From positions 6,337,681 through 6,401,680 of the forward strand of contig OX155973.1 of the NCBI GenBank assembly GCA_944548615.1: a DNA stretch of 64,000 bases, read 5' to 3'. Under the pieces are notes generated by a model. That model saw nothing but the letters and a program-made list of their open reading frames with translations, ran no database searches and was not told where the DNA came from. A program made the translations under genes and the position numbers. Numbering within the stretch: position 1 is the stretch's first letter; the number at the start of each line of letters is the position of its first letter. The DNA comes from Micropterix aruncella. Its lineage: Eukaryota > Arthropoda > Insecta > Lepidoptera > Micropterigidae. This document shows positions 20,360 through 40,320 of the stretch, one piece after another.

Positions 20360-20485
20360 TCCGAATATTGCGAAGATGAGGATGAATCCGAGGAAAAACT
20401 CGATACCGACTCCCTGCGCGGGAGTCACTTTTCCAGACAGACCTGTAAGCCCCAATGTGCCTTGGACGTTATCCGGAGTGAGAGC
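20360..20485 (-). CDS. aquaporin, exon covering loop C and helix 4
   Basis: Forty-two codons lie between TTTTCAG (ending at 20486) and GTAAGT (starting at 20359), both junctions phase 0. The peptide is ALTPDNVQGTLGLTGLSGKV then TPAQGVGIEFFLGFILIFAI and FG. It continues directly into VCDPFKPDA of the next exon, making the family motif (E)FxLGFxLIFxxFGVCDPxKPDA. ALTPxxxQGxLG is the extracellular loop after helix 3 of insect Drip/Prip-like channels. The exons for helices 1-3 and the first NPA box are not visible upstream on this strand; the intron on that side is therefore at least 43 kb unless an exon was missed among the repeats. I leave the symbol blank because Drip and Prip cannot be told apart from this half alone. 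Confidence 0.93.
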
Positions 20486-20628
20486 CTGAAAATGATAAAA
20501 AACACACAATTACTAAAACTAAATAGACGTCAGCAGACATGGATTTGATTGTATGGAAACTCTCTATAATGGCAGGATGCGAGGAACTGTTCTTCTTATG
20601 ATACACTTACTGCTGAAAAATACTGATG

Positions 20629-20802
<174 letters not shown>

Positions 20803-20861
20803 CGGCATCGGCCGAAGGAAGCTATGACGTAGGAAAGAGGCCAACTTGGGTTGTCAACTAC

Positions 20862-21212
20862 GACGGGCGAACCCGTCACCTCAGGAAGTTTTATCAATAT
20901 TTGATCTATCTGTCTCCGGTGAGCTGAGGGTGGAAGACTTGGAACGAAACAGTCCACTGTCTAGTTACGCCACTCGCCCGTAAGAAGATAACGCCTTACC
21001 GCGAGACATCGGGTTTGCATCAGGCGGGCCGACACTCGCGCCCTTTCTTCCAGTTACAGCCAGAGTTTTTCGGCCTCCCGACTGTTTACGGGTTCGAGGC
21101 CGCTTCCGCGGTTCTCTCCCTTGTGTAGCGGTGATTCGGTGTCTGCCAAATCTATCGCGGACTACGGCGTCCTTTGCCCGGCTGTTCACCCGGTATCGGG
21201 TCTCAGCTTGCG
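20862..21212 (-). mobile_element. SINE-like family copy D, truncated
   Basis: Begins GTCAACTACGACGGGCGAAC (3' end in reverse) and runs to about GCCCGGCTGTTCACCCGGTA. It lacks the 5' third present in copies B and C. Target duplications are not clear. Confidence 0.6.
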
Positions 21213-21682
21213 TTGTATTTCCTTGCAAGAATATTCTCCTACGACCTAAAATGCTTTCTTGTCTATTGAGACGTTGCAAGAATACTTCTAGCAAGCAGCT
21301 GAGAGCATTTGGAATTGCATTTCGCAAGTGAGTTTTTAAACTAAATAACGAAAGTAATGATGAATTATATATTTATTTAATAAAAACAGGCAAAATAAAA
21401 ACGCATTTTTCGGACTTGTTTACTATTCCATATTGGTTTAATTAATTGTAGGTCTTCGCCATACCATAGTAAAATAAAATCAGTAGGCCATCTCGAGCCC
21501 GTTTTCGAAATAAGTACCTACTCTTCGCCAAACCACCAGGGTTGCCACAACAAATATACAATTGACAAGTTGTGATCCCATCAAAGCAAAAATGCAATTC
21601 TTTATAATTATTATGTATGTTTATGTATTTTTGGTTTATAGATGAAGAGTCGTTTCGCAAAATTGTACTGTAACAGAATATA

Positions 21683-22140
21683 TGAAAGTTACACTTTTTG
21701 TTGTCACGGAGAGAATGTCACGGTAAGGTAAGTTTTTCATAATCATGATGACAACTAATTATAGTGGCTTGTAAATATTCATTAACATTGACATTATATC
21801 CCCTCACTTCTTTGTAAAAAAACTCATTTTGAATATTTATAGAAATATTAAACGGAATTAAATTTTTGTTGAAATACTTTGGTATGCATAAAAAAGCAAG
21901 TTTTAAATTTGATTTTATTGCAATATTAGTAAAAACAATAAAAAAATGAAAACCAAAGAAAAATTGAATTTCTAATGATTTTTTCTGAAAATATTCAGAA
22001 TGATTTTTTTTACAAAGAAGTGAGGGCATGTAATGTCAACGTTAATGAGTATTTTCAAGCCGCCATAGTTAGTTGTTATCATGATTATGAAAACTTACCT
22101 TACCGTAAACATTCTCTCCGTGACAACAAAAAGTGTAACT
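21683..22140. mobile_element. MITE with ~145-bp inverted repeats
   Basis: AGTTACACTTTTTGTTGTCA and CGGAGAGAATGTCACGGTAA at the left are mirrored by TTACCGTAAACATTCTCTCC and GTGACAACAAAAAGTGTAAC at the right, with the similarity extending through 'CCCTCACTTCTTTGTAAA' on both arms. The loop is AT-rich and non-coding. Confidence 0.7.
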
Positions 22141-23070
22141 TCAAAGAAAAATTGAGAATTTCACTATTTTACGTGGTAATTTCCATTTTCTGTAATTATG
22201 ATGGCTAAAATTATTTCTGATTAAAAGTCAACGACTCTAAAAACTTCAAAATAAATGTTGTTTAGGATACAATAAAAAATATATGCAAATTAGTACTAAA
22301 ATTCACATGATCAATCACTGTAGATGCCAGCCGACATTTCTACCCCTCCAATCGCGAAGTAAAAATTCAGCTGTTACTTACGCCGGCGACATTTTCGCGC
22401 GTAAATTCGGCGCAAATCAATGACCTTGAGTAAAACGACTATAACTTGTAAACGACTATACGGATCATAAAAAGAATAACTGTAAAATGATCGCATTGAA
22501 ATTTGACATATAAAACATTATAACCTTATCGGTTCTAATCTATCTATCTATCTAGAAACGCGTTCTATTTTTTAAATGGATTTTTTGCAAGGCGACCGTT
22601 GGCTAACCAAAATTGATTAGCTCAAATCTTAGCATTTGTAAGCGTCAAACCAAGGATTGGTCGACCGTAAGATATTGTTCACGTGAGTCCCCAATTGTAT
22701 GTTTTATGTGCAATAAAGGGTTGTTGAATTTATTTGCATTTGTGAATGCAATTAAATAAAAATAAAAAACTCTAGGATAACTTAATGTGTCACGTTATCC
22801 ATAAACATATTTGAATGAATATTTATTAATTCTAATAGAAGTACGAGTCATTCTATTGTGACACAAACGATATATTCCACCATGAACAAAATTAGTTATT
22901 CAGAAATAGTCATGTCTAACACAGGAAAAAACTATTTGTTCATTGCTCTAAGAAAACGTGTGACAAATGCTTACTTATTAATTCGTTTGATTTACATTAG
23001 ATGTACGATACGATACGATAATGGGAGCATATCTGTCGCAAACTAAGTTTGAAACTAGCAGCAGCTGGTT
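22141..23070. other. AT-rich region, nothing recognised
   Basis: Only a short CTATCTATCTATCTAG run at about 22541-22556 stands out. Confidence 0.4.
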
Positions 23071-23084
23071 CAACGTAGGTAACA

Positions 23085-23686
23085 GTAGGGCGGTGTCGAC
23101 TACAACGGGCGAACCTGTCACCCCAGGCTGGTATAACGATATAGATCGTTCTTTCAGCCGTGGGATGAGCGTAGAAGATTTGGGAACAAGACAATCTACT
23201 GTTTAGTTCACCAGCGACCCGTTAGAGACCGACGCCATTCTAATTCAGTTAGAATTTATCGCGGACCTGGGCGTTCTTTGCCCGTAGTGCCACACGGGAT
23301 CAGGTGGCCCAACGTCATTTCAAGAGTGGCATGACAAAAGGTCAACCTGCTGGTCAACAGGGCAACCTGCATGACAACAGGTCAACATCCATCCCCGCTG
23401 CTTAGTAAACAGCATATTTCCATAGTCTCCAGACCCCTTCAGCAATTAGTCAGAATGCAAAGCCGATTGGCTTCGCCGACCAGTGCGCAAACAGTCCAGT
23501 GGCGCCGGGATGCGATCCTGCCGGGAGAAACCGGTCCAGCAGCTCTGAGGCCTGAGACACGGGAGTCTTACCCGGGATAGCCTTCCACTTGAGGAGGCTT
23601 CTGAATAGGAGCTGAATCGTGAGTTGAGCCGATCCGAGAACAAAATGGATCTTGTGGCCCAAGCTGCACGAAACCGTTCACCGCCT
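23085..23686 (-). mobile_element. SINE-like family copy E, full length but diverged (602 bp)
   Basis: Flanked by the perfect 13-bp duplication AACGTAGGTAACA at 23072-23084 and 23687-23699. Both termini align with copies B and C (GTCGACTACAACGGGCGAAC at one end, GGCCACAAGATCCATTTTG-like on the reverse at the other), but the sequence is clearly more diverged than B is from C. Confidence 0.75.
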
Positions 23687-23699
23687 AACGTAGGTAACA

Positions 23700-24054
23700 A
23701 TACAATATTGAGTTATTTGAGGTAAATCGGTAAATTAAAGGAGTTCGAAAATCAGTAACAAAACTAAAAAAATTGGTTGTGTCACCCAAGACTTTCCCGG
23801 CAAGTAGCTAAGGACTGTTTCATCCGAATATTATTACACTCTCTCCACCTCCCCCTTCCCGATAGCAAATGTGTTTTCATCCGAAACTTTTTATTATATC
23901 TCCATAGTACTTGGGTAACATTTTAAGAACTATAGATAAAACGGGATATTAATCCACAGAAGAAGTAGAATATCGGAAAAGCAAGAATATTTTCGTCGGA
24001 AACTTTATACACACTGAGTATCTATTAAAGCAAGAGGAAGAGAAAGAAAAAGAG
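23700..24054. repeat. tail fragments related to repeat family X
   Basis: 'TTGGTTGTGTCACCCAAGAC' at 23773 matches the tails at 63905 (reverse phrase GGGGTGACACAACC) and 59930, and 'AGAATATCGGAAAAGCAAGAA' resembles 59462. The remainder is unassigned. Confidence 0.35.
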
Positions 24055-24266
24055 GATTATAAATAGGATAGAAAACGAATTTACCGCGTAAAATTTGTAG
24101 GACCCGACGTTTCTACCCTAGGATTTGTAGGACTCTACGTAGTCTACCCTAGACAACGGCGGCTGCAACGTCACCGAAACGTCGGGTCCTACAAATTTTA
24201 CGCGGTAAATTCGTTTTCTATCCTATTTATAATGTCAAACAACCGCGATAGTCTTCGATTTTATAA
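24055..24266. repeat. Penelope-like terminal palindrome
   Basis: AATAGGATAGAAAACGAATT and TACCGCGTAAAATTTGTAGG at the left are mirrored at the right by CCTACAAATTTTACGCGGTA and AATTCGTTTTCTATCCTATT. The right half contains ACGGCGGCTGCAACGTCACC followed by GAAACGTCGGG. It is the same terminal sequence as the Penelope-like element at 14456-15075. Confidence 0.7.
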
Positions 24267-25344
24267 AAAGAGGATTCTTCTTCTTCATCATCATTATCTT
24301 CTTCTTTTTCTTCTTCTCCCCTTACTCCACTTTAACGCGCTCAAGCAACATATCCCAGTATTTCCCATCCATATACTGCTATCAAAATAGAGCATTCTTA
24401 GGAATAGGTACTTATACAGCATAATGTAGTTTATTGTTTTGTGTATTCTGCGACGGTTTTCGTTTAAACAGTTATTAAAAATAGAAGAAATGCCTGTGTT
24501 AGGTGCCCTAGGGGAATAATAGTAGCCATATTTAATAGGATATAACATAGAAACGGCTCATAATTAAGAACAGTCAGTAGGTAATACATGTTCTAACAAT
24601 TAGTAACAAATGTTCTACATATTCATCTTTCCATTGGTATATAATTTAAGCTATTGGAAAAGTGTGCCCAAAATGTCCATTCTCTTTTCCTTTATATAAT
24701 GCCTAATTATGAATAATTACATCAGCATAATTCTATCAAACTAATACCATCGACTACATTACGATATATTTTTTCTAGGGAGCTGGTTATATTATTTTCA
24801 GAATTTGCTATGGGAAAACCACAATTTATGTTTTAATACAGTATGCGTTATGCTATGGTGCAATTATGGGTGAATGTGTCATTACTCGTTCGGATTACTC
24901 AAGTCAAGGGCATGCCTTATGCATGCAGTGGCAAATGACAATTGCCTCTGGCTAGTCATGAGTAGGCACTGCGTGTTGATCTGCAATTTTCTGCGAATAA
25001 TTAAATGTCCTTCGTGAAAAAACGCAACGTGAGATATTCCAATGATCTGGAAATCGTAGAATTGAACCGTCTGGTTTTGCACATTAATTAAGCAGACTGC
25101 GCATAAGCAACGTATTGGATACAGTCGATCATGCTATCTATGCAGTATGGGTGGAGGGAAAATCCTCTACAGTTGTCATTGTACATCGGCATAGGATGGT
25201 GATTATGATAGCATGGTGGGATAGTCGATCACGTCGGGACTCGCACTTTCAGACCTATTATGGCTTACCCCCACCTAGGAGAGAGTAGCAATCATTGGAC
25301 CAGCGCTTTCATTGGACCACTATAATATTTCGAAAACTATGATG
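24267..25344. other. AT-rich region, nothing recognised
   Basis: A TTCTTCTTCTTC-rich run at 24270-24317, then AT-rich sequence without coding or repeat features I can name. Confidence 0.4.
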
Positions 25345-25535
25345 GGGTGTTTACACTCTGGCGCGAGGCGCGAGGCGAGACGCAAAACCATGTCGTAAAC
25401 AAACGGAACAGATGCAAAGCTTCTAGCAAGTAGGTAAACATTTTGTACGCTCGTTAGAAGCTTTGCCTCTGTTCCATTTGTTTACTGATATGGTTTTGCG
25501 TCTCGCCTCGCGCCTCGCGCGAGAGTGTAAACGCC
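25345..25535. mobile_element. foldback MITE with GC-rich arms
   Basis: GGGTGTTTACACTCT, GGCGCGAGGCGCGAGGCGAG and CGCAAAACCAT at the left are inverted at the right (ATGGTTTTGCGTCTCGCCTC, GCGCGAGAGTGTAAACGCC). Arms are about 85 bases each with a small central loop. Imperfect 8-base flanks CTATGATG and CTATGACA suggest a hAT-type duplication. Confidence 0.65.
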
Positions 25536-25592
25536 CTATGACAGCTAGCAACGCCAAAACAAGTCGAGACAAGCCGCTCGCGTCCCAGTCGC

Positions 25593-25604
25593 CCCCCCCC
25601 CCCC
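25593..25604 (+). repeat. poly(C) run
   Basis: Twelve or so consecutive C bases. Confidence 0.9.
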
Positions 25605-25807
25605 AACCTCAGTGACGCTGCGACTCGCTGCTATTTATATGATCAGTGCTCGCTGCGAGAAGGGACGTGTGTGTCAGTGTTCACGGCGGTCAAAAACTAA
25701 AAAAAAATATTCTGATAAATTCTTTGTGAGTACCATTCTAGTCATGTATGTCAGCACGTACTAGTATAAAGTTTGAAACAAATTTATTGTGTTTCTATGT
25801 GTGAGAA

Positions 25808-26540
25808 TTTTTTGACGTGACAACGTCTTATAAATCGATGGAGCCTGCTGCACGCACGAAAAAACATGACTCATGCGGCGTTACCTCGCTCTGAGGCGTT
25901 CCATTTATTATATTTATTATTCAATATAAATGCTGCCATCTACCGGTTGCGACAAGAATTATTTACTAAACTCAGTCTAAAATAGTACGAATGAAAATCA
26001 CTAGATTGATTTAAATTCTTGACATAATTTTATATGTATTCTATTCTTGGTATACGGAATGTTATTACTGAACGGACAATTTTCTTGTGGGTACAACGAA
26101 GTGCAATGAAGTAAGCAACTTTATTAAAAAAAAAAAAAAAAAGTATGAAAAGCTTTCATTACGATGCGCTATCTAGCGGTTGGTAAAATGTCGCTGATAT
26201 TGTTTATTTACGACGTATTACCTACCGCTAGATGGCGCAGCGTGCTCAAACGCTGCTCAAACCGTTATTTAACAGTTTGAGATTTCAAACTTTCAAATTA
26301 AAAAAAACAATAAACTTTAAACAATAAACAATTATACAATTATACTGCTATACAATAATACATTTACATGTTGTAGTCAAATCGGTGAGTATAAAAGCAT
26401 ATATTTTTGGGTGTTTGTAATGAACAATATCAGAATCTTAAATAAAACTGTTCAAATGCAACCATTCCATCAGCATTTTCTTATGACGTTGTCACGTTCA
26501 ACTATCGTCAGGAAAACGACTTTACAGACAACCGATTTTT
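25808..26540 (+). mobile_element. element Y copy 2
   Basis: Shares the start TTTTTTGACGTGACAACGTC..ATCGATGGAGCC, the block GCACGAAAAAACATGACTCA, an internal ACAATAATACATTTACATGT, and the end CTTATGACGTTGTCACGTTC with 15886-16815. It lacks the endonuclease remnant. A small foldback (GCGCTATCTAGCGGTTGGTA ... TACCTACCGCTAGATGGCGC, about 26167-26241) sits inside it. Confidence 0.55.
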
Positions 26541-26846
26541 TTTCGAGTTACCTACGTCCGTGATTTTTAAAAATTTATTTTACTACTTAGTGGTCCAATG
26601 AAAGCGACGGTGGTCCAATAAAGGCAACAGCTTCAATATTACTTTTTTTTCATTTATTAAGGAAACCATTATTCTAAATCGTACGTAACCGAAAACATCA
26701 AAAGTTTAGATCTTAACAGATAGAAACAAAGTAATGTTTTGTTATTTTTAATCATATATTTCAAGATATGAGGTAGTAAACTTAAGTGGTCCATTCATAG
26801 CAACTCTCCCCTATGTATCTACTGACCATCAATCTATACTATATAT

Positions 26847-27163
26847 CAGTTGTTCTCAATTAGTTTTTCCCGCGTACCACTTCAAGAATGACCTCAAACT
26901 CTCATACCCATTATTGCAGGAATGTTAATTAAAATTGAAATCAGTTTTTTTTAACATTTAGTACCATCAAAATACAGTTGATGACGGTGAAATCTGAATT
27001 GTGTGAAAAATCGTGCATATTAGTCACAACTAATATGCACGATTTTCTATTTTCTTTGCACAACTCTAAAACAACTTAGTCAAGAGATTACCACGCGTAC
27101 CTACCCCTTGATGCAACTTCGCGTACCCCTGGGGGCACGCGTACCACTAATTGGGAAACACTG
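26847..27163. mobile_element. hAT-like MITE (CAGTG..TCAATTAGT ends)
   Basis: Left end CAGTTGTTCTCAATTAGT and right end ACTAATTGGGAAACACTG are imperfect inverted repeats extended by CGCGTACC/GGTACGCG. Flanks CTATATAT and TTATATTG resemble a decayed 8-base duplication. Confidence 0.55.
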
Positions 27164-27777
27164 TTATATTGCCGTCGTAAATGAAAACACAGTAACTTCA
27201 TTTACTGTGTTTATATAAGTTTGGTTCTTTAAAATCACGAGTTGTAGTACTATAAGGCAAATTTTTCGGTTTGTCTGTCGATGGATAGTTACCGAGATAC
27301 CTTAGATAACACAGACATAGTATTTAAAAAAAAAAGTATATTTTTAATAAAAAACACAGTATGTATAATTTTTTTAGTTAAAATACAGTAACCTATTATT
27401 TACTGTGATCTTTTTTAATACTTATAAGCATTTCAGAAATATTTTTGTTTGGTTACAACACGGCTTCTTCAGATACTGTGATTTTAGGTAAAATTTTGTT
27501 AAAAGGTAATTTATTAATTTTATTATTTTTAAGGAAACATACAGCTGTTACAATAAATTTGTTACAGAATTATTAGGTTAAAAAATAAAGCTAATTACAT
27601 GTTTCCACTTAAACATTCATAATTTAAACACAACAATATAATTTTTTTGAAGAATTAACTAAGACTCATAGGGACAGGTGGGAACTGGGAAAAAAGGAGT
27701 CATAATAAGTAAATAAGTAAATACACTAATTAATCACAGTATCTCAATTACTGTGTTTAAGGTGCCTGCAGTTTTTT
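27164..27777. other. AT-rich region with repeated CACAGTAA/TTACTGTG hairpins
   Basis: Inverted ACACAGTAA...TTACTGTGT pairs occur at 27187-27215, 27387-27411 and 27735-27758. No coding sequence is recognised. Confidence 0.4.
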
Positions 27778-28918
<1,141 letters not shown>

Positions 28919-29938
28919 TTTGATAGTTTTGTGTATATATTCTTTTTAGAATTGATCAATAAGATGATTATAAAGTAAATAATTATAAAAGCCACTTACA
29001 TCGTGACGAAGGATTCCCTTGATCGGATTCGGGAATGCTTTAGGTGTTAACGAGAATGATGAATGCCTCTCACTTGCGGAAAGAGGAGTAGGTTTAAGTT
29101 GGGCCCATTTTACAACTAGTAACGCTCACCCTTCATCCAATTATCTCAAAAATTAAGCTACAATCCTTCTTTATACGTAAACTCACTCAATTTCCTATTA
29201 TTTCAAGGGAAATAACAAGACAAGACGAGCTACTTGACAGATGGAAGAATTTAAAATTTCGAATTTCGTTTTTTTATTTTCTAAAGGTGTGATATAATAT
29301 CTTTCCGCAAGTGAGAGGCATTCATCATTCTCGTTAACACCTAAAGCATTCCCGAATCCGATCAAGGGAATCCTTCGTCACGATGTAAGTGGCTTTTATA
29401 ATTATTTACTTTATAATCATCTTATTGATCAATTCTAAAAAGAATATATACACAAAACTATCAAATATTTCAAAATATTGAATTTTTACATATTTTATGT
29501 TTCGTTCATTGTAAATAATCCATTTAGATTAAAGGTAATCTTTCCAACTAATAGGAAAGAGCTGACTGCTTCCTTTCATTGATATGAGAGCATGTCACGC
29601 TTTTAGTTTTAAGTTTTCAGCTGAATATTGATCGCAGCTTCTTTATATCACACCTTTAGAAAATAAAAAAACGAAATTCGAAATTTTAAATTCTTCCATC
29701 TGTCAAGTAGCTCGTCTTGTCTTGTTATTTCCCTTGAAATAATAGGAAATTGAGTGAGTTTACGTATAAAGAAGGATTGTAGCTTAATTTTTGAGATAAT
29801 TGGATGAAGGGTGAGCGTTACTAGTTGTAAAATGGGCCCAACTTAAACCTACTCCTCTTTCCGCAAGTGAGAGGCATTCATCATTCTCGTTAACACCTAA
29901 AGCATTCCCGAATCCGATCAAGGGAATCCTTCGTCACG
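28919..29938. repeat. ~560-bp satellite units, inverted arrangement (subfamily A)
   Basis: 28919-29298 is one partial unit in plus orientation. At about 29298/29299 the sequence flips: 29299-29466 is the exact inverse of 28919-29085, and 29649-29938 is the inverse of about 29000-29298. On the minus strand the units are tandem with a period near 557 bases. Landmarks are ATAAAAGCCACTTACATCGT, GATCGGATTCGGGAATGC and CACTTGCGGAAAGAGGAG. Confidence 0.8.
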
Positions 29939-33918
<3,980 letters not shown>

Positions 33919-33943
33919 TAACCGGAGTAGTCTGGCACTGTAC

Positions 33944-34346
33944 GTTTCCTAAGCAACGGGGGTAGTGTTTGACCAGGCGTCATCTATCGTTAGAAATGAC
34001 CCGTTGGCCACGCAAAACGGGGCACGGTTCGTAAAAAAAATAAACACGAATTACCGCTATCGTAGAAGTAAAGGTAGAGATAGAGTGGAGGCCAGGCAAG
34101 CGACCTCGAATCTTTAACGAGACTGGAGGACGGAGAAATTCGTCTTAATCTGGTTGTAAGGGCGCGAAGTTGGCCCACTTGGTGCACTTCCCAGTGTCTC
34201 GCAGTAAGGCGTTTGACTTTTACGGGTTGCTAGCGTGGTTTGATTGTAGATCGTGTTGTTCATTAAGTATTTACGTTTACTCAATTGGAGACAGAATAGC
34301 ACGATGTCGTTATAACTCCTTGTGGTGGCGAATCCGCCCGTAGTAA
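33944..34346 (+). mobile_element. SINE-like family copy F, diverged
   Basis: GTTTCCTAAGCAACGGGGGT, GCAAGCGACCTCGAATC, AGTAAGGCGTTTGACTTTTA and GGTGGCGAATCCGCCCGTAG match the order of segments in copies A and B. It is more diverged than they are and has lost clear duplications. Confidence 0.6.
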
Positions 34347-34560
34347 TTACATCCCTCAATGTTTCTGTTTCCTGATTCTATATGCTTTAAAAGGTGAAGG
34401 AAATTGTTTTGTGCAAAATTTATTTACAATTTTTGTCGGTTAATTCAGTACGCTTCGTGCGCGAATTGGTTTGCGAGTGGGGCAAGCGCTAGCGTAATTG
34501 AAGAAAACGAGAACGAACGCAAGTAGAAAACGGTGACAGAGCGTGCCTATGCATTCACTT
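34347..34560. other. unassigned
   Basis: No feature recognised. Confidence 0.3.
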
Positions 34561-34795
34561 TATGTTAACGTAATTTTTCAACCGAGTTGCGGTAGACGAG
34601 GTCCGTGAGAGTAAAGGTGGTACTAGAATAAGTTTCGCGCTTGATAAACGCCGATTCACGGAGCATCCGCTAGATGCCGCATCCGTGCCTTTTCCCTTGA
34701 AGGCTCGAGGAGAGCCAGCATCCACGTTTTGCCGCGCGCCCAGGCGGCGGAGGGGCAAGGGAGGGGGCGGCACGGTGCTGCCAACGCTATCACAA
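34561..34795. other. GC-rich, CpG-containing block
   Basis: A 230-base island of high GC in AT-rich DNA (GCCGCGCGCCCAGGCGGCGG near 34731). It has a 72-codon minus-strand frame without recognisable domain. It could be a promoter or first exon of the aquaporin or another minus-strand gene, or a repeat; nothing decides between these. Confidence 0.3.
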
Positions 34796-37129
34796 GAAAT
34801 ATAAATAACATAATAATATAATTTGTAGGTTATGGAGACAAAAATATTTATCTACAGTTACCGATATTGATAGGTTTAAATTTAAAATAAACGGGTAATA
34901 GAAATTGGATACCTGCGTGTGGAAATCGAACTTCTGCAAATTATAATATGAAGTATTTTTTAAATATCCTTGTATGGGTATTTTGCATCTATGTATGTAT
35001 GTATTTCATTTATTCTATGTGGTGAATATTTATTATTTATAGCTATAAAATATTTTTGATATTTGTTAATATAAAACGGTGGACTTTCGAGTAATATTAA
35101 TATAATACTGATATTTTATGTTTTATCACCATAAATGTGCATTTAGCTAAATAAAGACCTAAGAAGACCCTTTAGATGAGCATAGCGCCGTTTGTTACTT
35201 GAGCTGTGTTGATCTGAAGCTGTTCTTTTACAATGTTTAATTTCTTTACGTCGGTGATAGCGTAGCGACTTTTTTTTGTACAAGCAATAAATAAATAAAA
35301 AATAATGGTAATTTACTTGATTCAAAATGACAATTAATGATGATTGTTTAATTTATACATTGATCAAAAGTTTTTAAAAAGACTGGGATTAATATGAGTA
35401 TTTTTTTTAATTATTGAAACATAAGCGATCAGGCAAAGGAAAGTGAAACAATTCAAATAATAGTCGCATTAATTGCCTTTTTGTTTGTTGTAATTACTTG
35501 TACATATATTTTGTAAATAACCATATTTTGTGGATATTTCACTGAGTTAATTTTATTTTTAGTTTGCTTTCAGTTACGCAATACTGTCACCCCCATTACG
35601 TTTACACTTCCATTTAATAATGGGTCATAATATGTTAATTCACCGTTAGATTCCTAATATTTATTATACATATTCTAAAACATTGCCGAATTTTTTGAAT
35701 TTTAATGTCTTATAATCAGGCAATACATTGAATTATAGGGTAATTTAATTTATTTTGCAATTTACAATAATTCACAATAAAATGGACAACATGCACAATT
35801 AAAATGTCATAGCCATAAATCCAGTAGCAAAAAACAATAACATGATTTATCATAAACTGTTACAAGTAGTCCTATTTTGATGTCACCTAACAAGGCTGTA
35901 GCCTATTCTAAGGCAGACATTTACAATTTTATAAAAAGTGTATAACCTATATAAAAGTAAATAAAAAATAGAAGAAATTTGATAAATGTTTACACTAATA
36001 GTTATTATTAATCCTTGTTAGCTGGACAATCAGAGTGCATGAAATCTATCACCTTCTTCTCGATTACCTATTGTTACCTATGTTCGCAAAAATAGACGAT
36101 ATTGTAGATTACCACTAATCCATTCTATGAAAATTAAAAATAATTTGAACTTCTACAAAATTAGCTAGGTTTGTCCATAAATAAACCAAAGTGTGTATAC
36201 TCCGCTTACAAAGTGATCCAGTGACGAATAGCTACAGAAACTATGCCTGGATTATGTTATTGCGCGCTTACGGCCTAGTGAGTAGTTCATGTCCTCTAGC
36301 CCGAAAGTAGTTATCGGGTACGTACATACCATATTACGATTGATTGGTTGATGACTCACCACTCCTCTTGGCAGTTTGAACACGTGACAAGCTCAACATA
36401 TCTTTTTGCAGGTACAGGTTGTTATACCCGACCACATCTAAGATAAATTTGGTAGAATAAAATAATGTATAATACCCAAACGGCTTTCTCTATACAAACC
36501 CTTAAACTGTTTTTTTCCACGATGTGTATAAGCATTTTCTTGCGGATTTCAAATCGGTGAGTTTACTTCTGACTCCTCACAATGGTGTTGCAGAGAAAGC
36601 ATATTACTCGCTTATTTCTAAATTGCTTTAAGCCGCACAAGAATAATGCCTAGTCGCATAAAATATGTCTTCGAGCAACATGTCAGGGTCGAATCGAAAA
36701 TCAACCTCAGTTACCACATTTCCATTAAATACTGCAGAATCTCAACATCAATATGGAGGTATTTGGAGGGGGTTTCTAAGATCTGGAGTATGTCATAACG
36801 CTCTATTTTCTCCCATTTCTTTAAATTCTCGATTGCAAATAAAATCTACCTATATAACAACTACGTGTAATTCCATTTTTATAATAATATTTAATTTTCA
36901 ACTGTACCTGTAAAACTACCTCAGATGATTGTAAACTTTATACCTAAAATGTCAGATTACATAAAATCGTAAGTACTTTTGGGTCACATTTCGCGTAATC
37001 TCATACTTCCTATTTTCTTATTTTATCAATTAAGATTGGCAAAGTAATATCTGCCATATATTTTAGTCCGTCCACAGAAATGTAATTTCGTAAAAAATAC
37101 TCAATATACCCGTAAGTATAGAATGAACC
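34796..37129. other. AT-rich region, nothing recognised
   Basis: About 2.3 kb of AT-rich intron-like sequence. I looked for aquaporin helices 1-3 on the minus strand here and saw none. Confidence 0.4.
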
Positions 37130-37455
37130 TAATTCACGTTGCTGCAGGCGTAGCCAATTTGCTACGTCAACTCAAATATTTGTCGTAGCCGCATTACGAA
37201 ACTTTATCGGCGATGTGGCAGCACCGGCCGCGCTCCGGCTGCGCCATTTAGTTCCGCGGTGGTCTCCGTAGAGCGTAGGCGGTTTGCTACGCGTCGCGGT
37301 GTCGCGCTGGGCCGGCCTACGACCCGCTACGCTACGAGCATGCCTCACGCCGACTACGACTGAGCAAGCCCTCGTAGCTCGGTGCGCGCGCTACGACCGC
37401 TACGCCGGGACGCGAGTGCGCTGTAGTTCGTATCGCTACGGCGAGTGAATTTTGA
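37130..37455. mobile_element. GC-rich MITE-like element with many GCTACG/CGTAGC motifs
   Basis: The ends AATTCACGTTGC and its near inverse GGCGAGTGAATT bound about 325 bases in which GCTACG, CGTAGC or close variants occur roughly fifteen times on both strands. Composition is about 60 percent GC against AT-rich flanks. No coding frame is present. Confidence 0.5.
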
Positions 37456-37661
37456 ATTTACTGTTTCAAGTAGTGATATGTGAATTTACTATTCCTTATT
37501 ATATGGTAATAAATATTTACGTTTATACCTAGGAAAAAGTTATTATGTCTCTAATCTATTTATTTATTATATATACTAACTGTTATAGCACCTTACGTTA
37601 TAAAAAATACATAATACTTAAAACTAATATGCTTAAAACTACAAAATAGTAACAACATTAA

Positions 37662-40310
<2,649 letters not shown>

Positions 40311-40320
40311 TTTCTGCTTA

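Noticed and set aside
34555..34773. Minus-strand 72-codon frame in a GC-rich block as a first exon
   Set aside because: Low-complexity content and no supporting signals; kept only as a GC-rich block.
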